DNA from: JBFLVQ01 sp040758525
GTDB lineage: Bacteria > Acidobacteriota > Blastocatellia > Chloracidobacteriales > JADJPF01
NCBI GenBank assembly: GCA_040758525.1
Contig: JBFLVQ010000550.1
Location: 1-6,532 of the forward strand
Length of the DNA stretch: 6,532 nt
Direction of reading: 5' to 3'
Position numbers and translations under genes: made by a program. Within the stretch, counting starts at the first letter, position 1. Every line of letters starts with the position of its first letter. The notes under the pieces are model-generated. The model was not told where the DNA came from and did not search any database. It saw nothing but the letters and a program-made list of their open reading frames with translations. Below are positions 1 through 6,314 of this stretch, piece by piece.

Positions 1-182
1 GCCCAGGAGCAGATAAGACCTTTAGCCTAATGGCTGAAAGGCAAGCTCGTAAAACCATCAATGATGGAAGTCAACGCGAACCTGGTAGTAATTGTGTAGG
101 ATACTGTCGTGAGATAGCATCTCGAACTCAGGAAGCTTTGGCATTTATGCCAGAGAAGTTCACTATAACGAGGAGACTTTAA
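1..182 (+). CDS. Possible 3' end of an unidentified gene entering from the left edge
   Basis: The frame read from base 3 is open for 59 codons and ends in TAA at 180-182. Its translation contains QREPGSNCVGYCREIAS and ends EKFTITRRL. I do not recognise the family. The only early ATG (position 30) has no Shine-Dalgarno site before it, so if real this is the C-terminal tail of a longer gene. It would converge on the amidohydrolase gene, with a hairpin terminator between them, which is a sensible arrangement. Against it: a 59-codon open frame at an edge is not rare by chance, and the same stretch holds four short hairpins, so it could instead be structured non-coding sequence. Confidence 0.35.
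   Translation, partial: PGADKTFSLMAERQARKTINDGSQREPGSNCVGYCREIASRTQEALAFMPEKFTITRRL
19..155. other. Cluster of four small hairpins inside the left-edge frame
   Basis: Four local stems follow one another: 19-27 with 32-41 (9 bp, one bulged G at 36, loop UAAU); 55-59 with 63-67 (5 bp, loop AAU); 111-115 with 119-123 (5 bp, loop AGC); and 136-143 with 148-155 (8 bp including one G-U on the plus strand, loop UUUA). Six-base complements 79-84/195-200 and 104-109/192-197 could close larger loops, but they overlap and exclude each other. I match this to no known RNA family. It may be a structured RNA, or chance structure in coding sequence. Confidence 0.3.
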
Positions 183-232
183 ACCATAACTCGACAGGTT
201 ATTTTTATCGGCAGGTAGTAATGTTTATATAG

Positions 233-276
233 TAATTGCTCCATCCAAGCACTCAGCACAATGGATGGAGCAATTA
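233..276. terminator. Bidirectional hairpin terminator between convergent genes
   Basis: A perfect 15-bp stem (233-247 pairing with 262-276) encloses a 14-base loop. It sits nine bases beyond the amidohydrolase stop codon, and 50 bases after the TAA of the plus-strand frame. The outer pairs are A/T-rich (TAATTG), but neither side has a continuous run of T. Termination is therefore inferred from position and stem strength; the hairpin could also act as a 3'-end stabiliser. Confidence 0.7.
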
Positions 277-284
277 ACTATTCT

Positions 285-1118
285 TTAGTCGAGTTTGAAA
301 ACCCGACGGGCATTCTCGCGTAAGAAGTTGTTACAGGCTTTCTCGTCTAGCTCAAGTGCGCGTGCCTGCTCTGCACACTTATCAAAAGGTAGTTGGGGAA
401 AGTTTGTACCAAAAAGCACTTTCTCTTTCCCATAAGTCTTCATATAGTGTATTAACTGTGGTGGATAGTAACGTGGTAGATATGCAGAAGTATCTATAAA
501 GACATTCTCATGCTTCCAGGCCAACCCGATCATCTCATCTGTCCAGGGATAACCTATATGGCCGCCAACAATCTTTAATTCAGGAAAAGTAAGTGCTACC
601 TCATCAAGATAGGGCACAGGACGGCCTGTCTCAGAAGGCATCAATGGTCCTGTATGGCCTACCTGTGTGCAGAAGGGAATATCCAGTTCAATACATTTTA
701 CATAGAGTGGGAAATAGAATTTGTCATTAGGAGGACGATTCCATAACCAAGGAACAACACGTAGCGCTTTGAAACCAAGCTGCTTTACAGCACGCTCCAA
801 TTCTCGTACTGCCTCTAGAGGTTTTTCCAGATTGACAGCGGCAACGCCAACAAAACGATCAGGGAACTGTGCAACAATCTCGGCAATTTCATCATTGCTT
901 ATTACCCAACGGCCTGGTCGGTGCCAAGCACATAGCAACACCTTCTCAACACCGCCACGATCCATTGTGGCAACCATCTGCGTAGCTGTGATGCCGGTCT
1001 CAAGCAGTTGTGCGCTACCAGATTGTTGGAATAGTCGTACAACTTCCGGCATATGTTGAGCGATGTTTTTTGAAGCAGGTTGTGCCCAGACATCAATAGC
1101 TTTAATAGTGTTCGTCAT
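285..1118 (-). CDS. Amidohydrolase-2 family protein with altered metal-binding motifs
   Basis: A 277-residue TIM-barrel protein of the amidohydrolase-2 type (PF04909; relatives include ACMSD-like decarboxylases and 4-oxalomesaconate-type hydratases). Visible landmarks are the first-strand motif AIDVWAQP (7-14), GFKALRVVPW (115-124), a barrel histidine in QVGHTGP (H155), another in VGGHIGYPW (H187), FIDTSAYLPRYYPP (207-220) and the C-terminal FGTNFP (236-241) followed by ENARRVFKLD. In classical members the first motif is HxH and the last holds a catalytic Asp; here they are W11/Q13 and N239. The substrate is unknown, and the usual mononuclear metal site cannot form in the normal way. The ATG at 1118 has GGAG (1126-1129) seven bases upstream. 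It lies 16 bases after the 201-aa membrane gene, so it is likely the last gene of the sigma-factor operon. It is probably cytoplasmic, since no signal peptide or membrane segment is seen. Confidence 0.88.
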   Translation of the reverse strand: MTNTIKAIDVWAQPASKNIAQHMPEVVRLFQQSGSAQLLETGITATQMVATMDRGGVEKVLLCAWHRPGRWVISNDEIAEIVAQFPDRFVGVAAVNLEKPLEAVRELERAVKQLGFKALRVVPWLWNRPPNDKFYFPLYVKCIELDIPFCTQVGHTGPLMPSETGRPVPYLDEVALTFPELKIVGGHIGYPWTDEMIGLAWKHENVFIDTSAYLPRYYPPQLIHYMKTYGKEKVLFGTNFPQLPFDKCAEQARALELDEKACNNFLRENARRVFKLD

Positions 1119-1134
1119 AATTTCACTCCAAAGT

Positions 1135-1740
1135 TTACATTGGTGCTATATCAATACCGCCACGTGGTGCGCCTGTAGTCGATTGCGGCTGTTGACGTGG
1201 CAGCTTACTACGTTTAAAGAGCCAGTAGAGACTCGTGCCTAGGCTTTGAAAAAGAATTGCGAGCAAGAATGCCTGCCCAATAAAAGGTAGTAGGAAGACA
1301 GCTAAAATCACTAGTCCTCCTGTGATTGTCTGTATAAATAGTGAGCAATCACGATGGCGTAATGCCAGCACACGCCGGCCTAACACAGCCATCTCTGCAA
1401 CCAGACCCAGAATAGTAAGCAGTATCAGGAGAAATAGTAGTGCTAAACTGAGTAGACGCAATGGTCCTGGCAATTTGGACAGGATAGTTATAATGATAAG
1501 CAGTACCGGTCCATTAATTATTCCCATTAAGAAACGACGCCAGGCACGATGGCTAAGCAAGATCAGATCGAGTTCATCGGCAACTGCACTCAAATAAGCA
1601 CGTGTGACTAACACTGTGGCAGTCAACCCAACCCCAATCAATAAACATACTATGACAAGAAGTAATAGTTGTAGTGCGTCCAGTACTGGTGTCAGTTTGG
1701 CTATTTGCACGATCTGTGGCTCAGTCTCAAAGAACATCAT
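1135..1740 (-). CDS. Four-helix membrane protein, paralogue of the 178-aa protein at 5628-6164
   Basis: A 201-residue hydrophobic protein with about four membrane segments (near residues 22-46, 72-88, 95-118 and 139-172), an Arg-rich loop (HRAWRRF, 64-70), a charged hairpin GRRVLALRHRD (121-131) and a polar tail (174-201). The signature LLPFIGQ (150-156) lies inside the last hydrophobic block. I know no named family. The layout and the LPxIG signature match the 178-aa protein of the upstream block with almost no gaps, so the two look like one family. The ATG at 1740 has AGGA (1750-1753) nine bases upstream; a second ATG follows directly. It begins six bases after the anti-sigma stop, so it is translated from the same mRNA. 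A role as a partner of the anti-sigma factor in the membrane is inference from position only. Confidence 0.85.
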   Translation of the reverse strand: MMFFETEPQIVQIAKLTPVLDALQLLLLVIVCLLIGVGLTATVLVTRAYLSAVADELDLILLSHRAWRRFLMGIINGPVLLIIITILSKLPGPLRLLSLALLFLLILLTILGLVAEMAVLGRRVLALRHRDCSLFIQTITGGLVILAVFLLPFIGQAFLLAILFQSLGTSLYWLFKRSKLPRQQPQSTTGAPRGGIDIAPM

Positions 1741-1742
1741 AC

Positions 1743-1766
1743 ATTTTTATCCTAAATTTTTATCCT
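1743..1766. repeat. 13-bp tandem duplication at the anti-sigma 3' end
   Basis: The 11-base unit ATTTTTATCCT occurs at 1743-1753 and again at 1756-1766, with a 13-base period. On the minus strand this is AGGATAAAAAT repeated. The copies cover the last codons and TAA of the anti-sigma gene. The downstream copy also supplies the AGGA ribosome-binding site of the 201-aa membrane gene. Confidence 0.75.
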
Positions 1767-2376
1767 CTGGCAATCTCTCTGTACGGGCTAGCAATCGCTG
1801 GTTGCCAAATATCTGTAGTGCAATGAGTGCTATTAGTACGGTAATCAAATAGCCTCCTCCAGATGGCAGCCAAGCGGCCAGCGCAGCTAGGTTTTCCATT
1901 ATGGTGTTGAACAACTGGCCTAGCGCTAGATCTAAATGTATATCTGTGAGCGACCAGATAGTCTCTTGCCATCCCTGTGACCAGTTCTTTGGGTTGAGCG
2001 CAGCAATAAGATCAAAACCGCGAAAGAGACACTGACTTGCCTCTGGTGAGCAACTGATAAGAAAAGCAAGTGTTGCTAGCGCTGCCGCCATTGCCCCTAC
2101 ACGTGCCTTTAGCCAGTATGGTGTGGGGGAAGGCCCCGTCTTGGGTAACAGATCCTTTTTTGCTTCTAGTGTTGATACCAACCGCGCCAACAGATCCGTC
2201 GCTGGCTCAACTATTATATTCTTATGATAATACTGCTCTGCCGCACGTATTGACTCTAGCTGAAGCTGGCAGGCAGTACAGCCAGCCAGATGCGACTTGA
2301 GCAGCATCTCCTCTTCACCAGCTAACTCGCCATCGATCAGGTCATAAAGTAGCGGCAATGCCGTATCACAATTCAT
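1747..2376 (-). CDS. Membrane-anchored anti-sigma factor with zinc-finger (zf-HC2) domain
   Basis: A 209-residue partner of the ECF sigma factor encoded just upstream. The N-terminal cytoplasmic domain carries the zinc-binding anti-sigma motif: C3, then H29-x3-C33-x2-C36 (HLAGCTAC), preceded by the typical DLIDGELAGEEE helix (12-23). A membrane segment lies near 91-108 (ARVGAMAAALATLAFLIS). A region of about 60 residues (110-172), probably outside the membrane, could be the sensor, and a second hydrophobic segment follows (173-191). Two membrane passes would put the 18-residue C-terminal tail back inside. The ATG at 2376 lies inside the sigma gene, overlapping it by 11 bases, with AAGGAG 11 bases upstream; such overlap suggests translational coupling that keeps the pair in balance. 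The protein should hold the sigma factor inactive until an envelope signal arrives; the signal is unknown. Confidence 0.9.
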   Translation of the reverse strand: MNCDTALPLLYDLIDGELAGEEEMLLKSHLAGCTACQLQLESIRAAEQYYHKNIIVEPATDLLARLVSTLEAKKDLLPKTGPSPTPYWLKARVGAMAAALATLAFLISCSPEASQCLFRGFDLIAALNPKNWSQGWQETIWSLTDIHLDLALGQLFNTIMENLAALAAWLPSGGGYLITVLIALIALQIFGNQRLLARTERLPEDKNLG

Positions 2377-2938
2377 CGGTCAATCTGCTCCTTAATGCCT
2401 CGCGTGCACGAAAAAGCCAGGTCTTAATAGTATTGCGGGGCACCTGCATGATCTCGCCAATCTCCTCTGCCGTCAAATCCTCTAGATACTTGAGTGTAAA
2501 AGCGAGTCGATAATTCTCTGGCAATGTCAGCAAGGCTTGCTGTAGTCGCTCTTCACGACTGCGTGTAATCATAGCCTGCTCTGGATCTTCACGACTATCT
2601 GCAATCGGTCGCTCGCTCTCTTCACCATCAATAATAATATGTAAAGATGTCGTTGCTAGCGCACGCCGCTTTAGCCGATTGAGCGTCTGATTGCAAGCGA
2701 TACGATAGATCCAGGGTGCCAATGGTAGACTGCGATCGTAGCGACTGAGGTTCTGATAGATTCGCAAAAAGATCTCCTGAGATAGATCTTCTGCCTCTGT
2801 CACATTGCCCACCATACGATAGGCAATAGCATAAACAGGGCGATGGAAACGCTTCACAAGTAGTGTGAAGGCATCCTCTTCGCCACTGATTATGCGCTCT
2901 ACCAGTTCTGTATCTGAGCATTGCCACTCGCTACTCAA
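2366..2938 (-). CDS. ECF-type RNA polymerase sigma factor
   Basis: A 190-residue sigma-70 family protein of the two-domain ECF type. Region 2 spans roughly residues 24-92: FTLLVKRFHRPVYAIAYR, then the core-binding EAEDLSQEIFLRIY (48-61) and the -10-binding part APWIYRIACNQTLNRLKRR (74-92). Region 4 spans 131-185, with LTLPENYRLAFTLKYLEDLT followed by the helix-turn-helix EEIGEIMQVPRNTIKTWLFR (158-177) that reads the -35 element. An acidic linker (about 103-120) joins them. It has no extra C-terminal domain. Its partner is the anti-sigma factor translated from the overlapping downstream gene. Translation starts at TTG, fixed by a strong GGGGAGG site five bases away. Its targets are unknown; self-activation is common in this family, but I see no convincing ECF promoter in the 92 bases upstream. 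Confidence 0.93.
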   Translation of the reverse strand: MSSEWQCSDTELVERIISGEEDAFTLLVKRFHRPVYAIAYRMVGNVTEAEDLSQEIFLRIYQNLSRYDRSLPLAPWIYRIACNQTLNRLKRRALATTSLHIIIDGEESERPIADSREDPEQAMITRSREERLQQALLTLPENYRLAFTLKYLEDLTAEEIGEIMQVPRNTIKTWLFRAREALRSRLTDEL

Positions 2939-2943
2939 TAATT

Positions 2944-2950
2944 CCTCCCC
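2944..2950 (-). promoter_or_regulatory. Shine-Dalgarno site fixing the TTG start of the sigma factor
   Basis: GGGGAGG on the minus strand ends five bases before the TTG at 2938-2936. No ATG in this frame is as well placed, so the TTG start is accepted. Confidence 0.75.
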
Positions 2951-3030
2951 TGTGCCTATTAGTACACAAAAATTTACTGGGAGGATGCAAGACTATATTT
3001 CAAACTACTACATCGATTGCACATGCACAA

Positions 3031-4164
3031 TCAACCAATAACACCCAATACTCTGCTGGCACGGTAATCAGGAAATATTTGAGCACTTGCTTCACGACCT
3101 AACCCAACATTCACTAACTCGCTTAATACATCACGAAAATCGGTCGTGATAGCAAGATCTCCAGGAGTTGCTAGTCGTGCGTCTGATAACCCTGGCCAAT
3201 TACCATAAACCTGACCGCCATGCACGCTAGCGCCTAAGAGCATCATTACTCCAGCCTGGCCGTGGTCGGTACCAGCACTACCATTTTCACCGGCACGCCG
3301 TCCAAACTCCGACATTACCACAATAAGAACACGATCCAGATCGTCTTTGAGATTATTAACAAAGGTTGCTAGGCCAGTTGCCAGTTCATTAAGACGGTTA
3401 GCCATTAATCCATCTGTTGTACCTTGAAAAAAATGTGTATCCCAGCCACCCAATTCCACACTAGCTGCTTCCAGCCCAATTTCGGCGTGGATTAGTTTTT
3501 CTAGTGCATGTAACTGTGCTCCAAAGGTTGTCTGAGGATAGCCGCGGGCAGTTTTTTTATCACGATCTGCGCTAACCAGTTGGTCAACTGTGGCAAGGGC
3601 ATTAAGTGTTTGTATACCGAATGGACCTAAGCTTGATGGACTATTGCGATAAAGCTTATCTAGTAGGTTGTGCAATGGATGTCCATCTTTTGGTATCGCG
3701 AGACGAAAATCTTCTAGCTGACGCAATGCACTTACTCCCAATGCACCTGTCAGCAATCTTGGTAGAATTTCTGCAAAAGCGACAGCGCGTAATGGTGTAG
3801 GTGGTAATGGTGAGCGCAACTGCAGATAACGAGCCAGCCATCCCGATTTTGGGTGCGTCGTTCCTACTGCGCCAGATTCGATCTCTTCCCAAGCTTCAAA
3901 ATGGGAATGTGAATTACCTGGCCAACCTACTGCATGAATAAAAGCCAACTGTCCATTGCGATAGAATGGTAATAGTGGTGATAGCGAAGGATGTAGACCG
4001 AAAAAGCCATCTAGATCAACCGCCGCTTTAAGCGCTTTACCAGGTTGGGAAATAGCTAGGCTTGGCCGTAATCGATAATAGTCATAGTCACGATAAGGCA
4101 CAATCATATTAAGCGCGTCGGCGCCGCCACGTAGACTGATCACAATCAGGGTTTCGTATGACAT
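3031..4164 (-). CDS. DUF1501 protein (alkaline-phosphatase-like fold), no signal peptide
   Basis: A 377-residue member of DUF1501 (PF07394), a family related to sulfatases and alkaline phosphatases whose reaction is not established. The family landmarks are in order: SLRGGADALNMIVPY (10-24), LHPSLSPL (57-64), HAVGWPGNSHSHFEAWE (77-93), LGGWDTHFFQG (238-248), VMSEFGRRAGENGSAGTDHG (283-302), HGGQVYGNWPGL (315-326) and TTDFRDVLSEL (340-350). The Asp and His residues of GGWDTH and GTDHG are the likely metal ligands. Family members commonly begin with a twin-arginine leader of about 30-40 residues; here the protein starts directly at the first strand of the fold. The start is firm: AGGAGA (4171-4176) lies six bases before the ATG and the DUF1800 stop is only 15 bases upstream. 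It either stays in the cytoplasm or leaves the cell bound to its DUF1800 partner. Confidence 0.9.
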   Translation of the reverse strand: MSYETLIVISLRGGADALNMIVPYRDYDYYRLRPSLAISQPGKALKAAVDLDGFFGLHPSLSPLLPFYRNGQLAFIHAVGWPGNSHSHFEAWEEIESGAVGTTHPKSGWLARYLQLRSPLPPTPLRAVAFAEILPRLLTGALGVSALRQLEDFRLAIPKDGHPLHNLLDKLYRNSPSSLGPFGIQTLNALATVDQLVSADRDKKTARGYPQTTFGAQLHALEKLIHAEIGLEAASVELGGWDTHFFQGTTDGLMANRLNELATGLATFVNNLKDDLDRVLIVVMSEFGRRAGENGSAGTDHGQAGVMMLLGASVHGGQVYGNWPGLSDARLATPGDLAITTDFRDVLSELVNVGLGREASAQIFPDYRASRVLGVIG

Positions 4165-4179
4165 ATTTCTTCTCCTACT

Positions 4180-5613
4180 TTAGTGGTACTGGAAATCTGG
4201 CAGGCAGAGTAGTAGCGCAAGCATATTATTGTCATCAAAGGCCTGGTAGATAGTCTCTGTCTCTGCTTGTGTCAGTTCACGTTGCAACAATGCCGGAGCA
4301 AGTGTTGTAAGAGTGTTGCTAGATTCTCTTAGATCGATATATGTGCCATCAATACGACGATTGGCCAACTCTATGGCAAAATTCCAGCGTGCTAACAATT
4401 GTGCTTGCCAATGTTGCTCTCCATCTGGATAACCATCTGGAGTAGGCCAGCCAAAAGGTAGTTGTCCCATTGCACATAAATGTTCTTGCAATGCAGGGCC
4501 ACCATCACTAATCGCGCCGAGTGCTCGTAATGCTGAAATGGTGTAGGTATAAGGGCGTTTCAATTTTGGCAGTGATTGAAGAAACTCTTCTGAGTAGAGC
4601 AGAGCGCGTAGAGTCTCTTTTATATCGCCTTCACTGTTATGAAAAACTTCTGCGACGTGTGCAATCAGCTCTTGTGAAGGTGTATCGCTAACAAAGCGAC
4701 GACAGAGCTTATTGCTAATAAAGTGTGCAGTTGATCTATGTCGGCTAACAATCTCAATTATCTTGTCAAGATCATCAGCATTACCAGCCGCTAGTTGATG
4801 GCCAAGTATAGTCTTAATCGAGTTGTCGTGAACATTACTTTCGAAGTGGACTTGACCACGCCAGAAATGCTTTTTTACCTGCCAACCAGTTAGCGCACGA
4901 GACAACTCCATTACATCCTCTTGATGATAACCACCATTGATGCCTAGTGTGTGTAGTTCAAGCAATTCCCTAGCATAATTTTCATTTGGCTTACCACGTT
5001 GATTGACACGGCCATCTAGATAGACAAGCATTGCTGGACTGGTAGCACTGGCGCGTAGCAATTGAGGGAATTTTCCTAGTGCATGTGGTCGTATCACTTC
5101 TCGATCATCGATCACTTTTAGCCAGGCGCACTCCTCTTTGTCGGCAAAGATATTGAAATGATCACTCCAGAATTCAACCATTACTTCTTGGAGTTGACGC
5201 TCGCTATAAAGGGCGCGCAACAGCATACCACGTCGCAGATCAGTTATTGCCCTTTGAGCGGGTAGTTCAAAGATATCTGGCGCTTTCATCTGCAATGTTT
5301 CGATACGGCGTGTTAGCCAGTATGCCTGCTCATCTGATATTGAGTCAGGAGCAAGTTGCTCTTCAATGAAAGCAGTAATACCTATCTCTGAAACACGAGT
5401 AATATCGCCAGGGCGTGGCCCATAAGTGATTCTCTTAAGTAGATGAGCAGCAGAGATCTGGGCTGGGCTACCATTCCAATCACCAATTGCTGGACGCCTG
5501 GGCGTACTGCGACCAAATATCCAACTAACTCGCTCCTGTCCATCACAACCAATAAATAGAGCGCTTAGGCCAGCTAGTCCAGCACTTTTAAGGAAACTTC
5601 TACGGCTTGTCAT
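4180..5613 (-). CDS. DUF1800 protein with Tat-type lipoprotein leader
   Basis: A 477-residue DUF1800 (PF08811) protein. It starts with a twin-arginine motif (TSRRSFLKSAG, 2-12), a short hydrophobic stretch and LFIGC, a lipobox-like site with Cys at 23. This predicts folded export by the Tat system and lipid anchoring outside the membrane; Phe at the -3 position is less usual. Family landmarks follow: AAHLLKRITYGPRPGDI (55-71), VEFWSDHFNIF (146-156), NENYARELLELHTLGINGGY (210-229), ALTGW (240-244), KTILG (267-271), FGWPTPDGYPDG (387-398) and the closing LLLCLPDFQYH (467-477). The biochemical function is unknown. DUF1800 and DUF1501 genes commonly sit together, as here, which suggests a shared complex. 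The ATG at 5613 has GGAG nine bases upstream and lies 14 bases after the 178-aa gene. Confidence 0.92.
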   Translation of the reverse strand: MTSRRSFLKSAGLAGLSALFIGCDGQERVSWIFGRSTPRRPAIGDWNGSPAQISAAHLLKRITYGPRPGDITRVSEIGITAFIEEQLAPDSISDEQAYWLTRRIETLQMKAPDIFELPAQRAITDLRRGMLLRALYSERQLQEVMVEFWSDHFNIFADKEECAWLKVIDDREVIRPHALGKFPQLLRASATSPAMLVYLDGRVNQRGKPNENYARELLELHTLGINGGYHQEDVMELSRALTGWQVKKHFWRGQVHFESNVHDNSIKTILGHQLAAGNADDLDKIIEIVSRHRSTAHFISNKLCRRFVSDTPSQELIAHVAEVFHNSEGDIKETLRALLYSEEFLQSLPKLKRPYTYTISALRALGAISDGGPALQEHLCAMGQLPFGWPTPDGYPDGEQHWQAQLLARWNFAIELANRRIDGTYIDLRESSNTLTTLAPALLQRELTQAETETIYQAFDDNNMLALLLCLPDFQYH

Positions 5614-5627
5614 AAATTACTACTCCA

Positions 5628-6164
5628 TTAGAAGGTTTGTGTAACTGCAGGATTGGGGATCGCTTCACTATGTGGCTGGACAGAAGCAGTGCGACGCAAA
5701 ACCGTATTGCAGCCTGCGCCTAGCATCAGTAGAAAAGTGATTGGTAGTACTACAAACCAGCCTATTAGTGGCAATACTGCAGCAAGTTCGATCAACACCG
5801 TGCTAGGGAATAGATCTAGTAATGAATGTTGTTCATTATTAAGGGCGCGATAACGTGCTGCCAGTTGGTTGGCAAGGCCTGCGCCACCTAACATCGCTAG
5901 ACTAAGACCTGCTAATGTCACTATTAAACTAAAGAATTTTAATAAGCCAAAATTGGCTTTTCCTAGTGTAACGATAACAAGGAAGAAGAGAATAAATGTG
6001 ATTAGTCCTCGAAAGAAGATACGCAAGGGTTTACTTCCGATCTGATGACTAGCTTGCGCTACTGCTTTGGGGAAGAAGATGGTAAGAAGAGCCAGTAGGG
6101 CTGGAATACCCAGACCAACTATTATTAATCCGCTTATCACTGCCAATACATCTGCCATAGTCAT
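5628..6164 (-). CDS. Four-helix membrane protein, first gene of the DUF1800/DUF1501 block
   Basis: A 178-residue integral membrane protein, family not recognised. Hydrophobic segments lie near residues 5-31, 48-67, 73-98 and 121-150, followed by RR and a polar tail ending in AVTQTF. The last segment holds AAVLPLIGWFVVLP (128-141), a pattern I associate with membrane domains accompanying bactofilin-like proteins in Chloroflexota; that is memory, not a search. It resembles the 201-aa protein at 1135-1740 with a constant offset. I chose the ATG at 6164, not the TTG at 6209 that would add 15 residues, because AAAGGAG sits eight bases before this ATG and the added residues (NRDGSDKLDKGVNS) are polar and unlike a membrane N-terminus. 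Co-transcription with DUF1800 is likely (14-base gap). Confidence 0.82.
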   Translation of the reverse strand: MTMADVLAVISGLIIVGLGIPALLALLTIFFPKAVAQASHQIGSKPLRIFFRGLITFILFFLVIVTLGKANFGLLKFFSLIVTLAGLSLAMLGGAGLANQLAARYRALNNEQHSLLDLFPSTVLIELAAVLPLIGWFVVLPITFLLMLGAGCNTVLRRTASVQPHSEAIPNPAVTQTF

Positions 6165-6172
6165 TGAGTTCA

Positions 6173-6179
6173 CTCCTTT
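6173..6179 (-). promoter_or_regulatory. Shine-Dalgarno site fixing the start of the 178-aa membrane protein
   Basis: AAAGGAG on the minus strand is eight bases upstream of the ATG at 6164-6162. It decides in favour of this start over the in-frame TTG at 6209, whose GGAG/GAGG match lies almost against the start codon. Confidence 0.75.
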
Positions 6180-6188
6180 GTCAAGTTT

Positions 6189-6219
6189 GTCGGAGCCATC
6201 TCTATTCAACCTCTCCGAC
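6189..6219 (-). promoter_or_regulatory. Leader hairpin of block A
   Basis: A perfect 7-bp inverted repeat, GTCGGAG (6189-6195) and CTCCGAC (6213-6219), with a 17-base loop, lies nine bases upstream of the Shine-Dalgarno site in the presumed leader. There is no T-run after it, so it is not a terminator. It may affect mRNA stability or bind a protein. Confidence 0.35.
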
Positions 6220-6314
6220 TTGGTAAGTAGTACAACTCGTCATGGCAAAAGGATTCAGCTAAGAGAAAATTTTTTTAGTAGGGAGAATTGCTGCTGATTT
6301 CTATTAAGAGGAAA

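Noticed and set aside
721..1059. Plus-strand open frame of 112 codons opposite the amidohydrolase gene
   Set aside because: It lies wholly within a well-supported gene on the other strand and its translation resembles no protein; the other overlapping frames (for example 1322-1597, 2070-2300, 3606-3800, 5653-5853, 6067-6297) were dropped for the same reason.
2939..3030. Terminator or ECF promoter between the DUF1501 and sigma genes
   Set aside because: Only a weak 5-bp stem (3015-3032) overlapping the stop codon is visible, and no GGAAC/CGTC-type or good -35/-10 pair could be placed. Whether the two blocks are one transcript is left open.
6179..6184. Perfect TTGACA (minus strand) as a -35 promoter box
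   Set aside because: It touches the Shine-Dalgarno site, and a -10 box at normal spacing would fall at or past the start codon, where no TATAAT-like sequence exists.
6165..6209. N-terminal extension of the 178-aa membrane protein to the TTG at 6209
   Set aside because: The added residues are polar, the TTG has its GGAG/GAGG match almost against it, and the ATG at 6164 has an excellent AAAGGAG site at the right distance.
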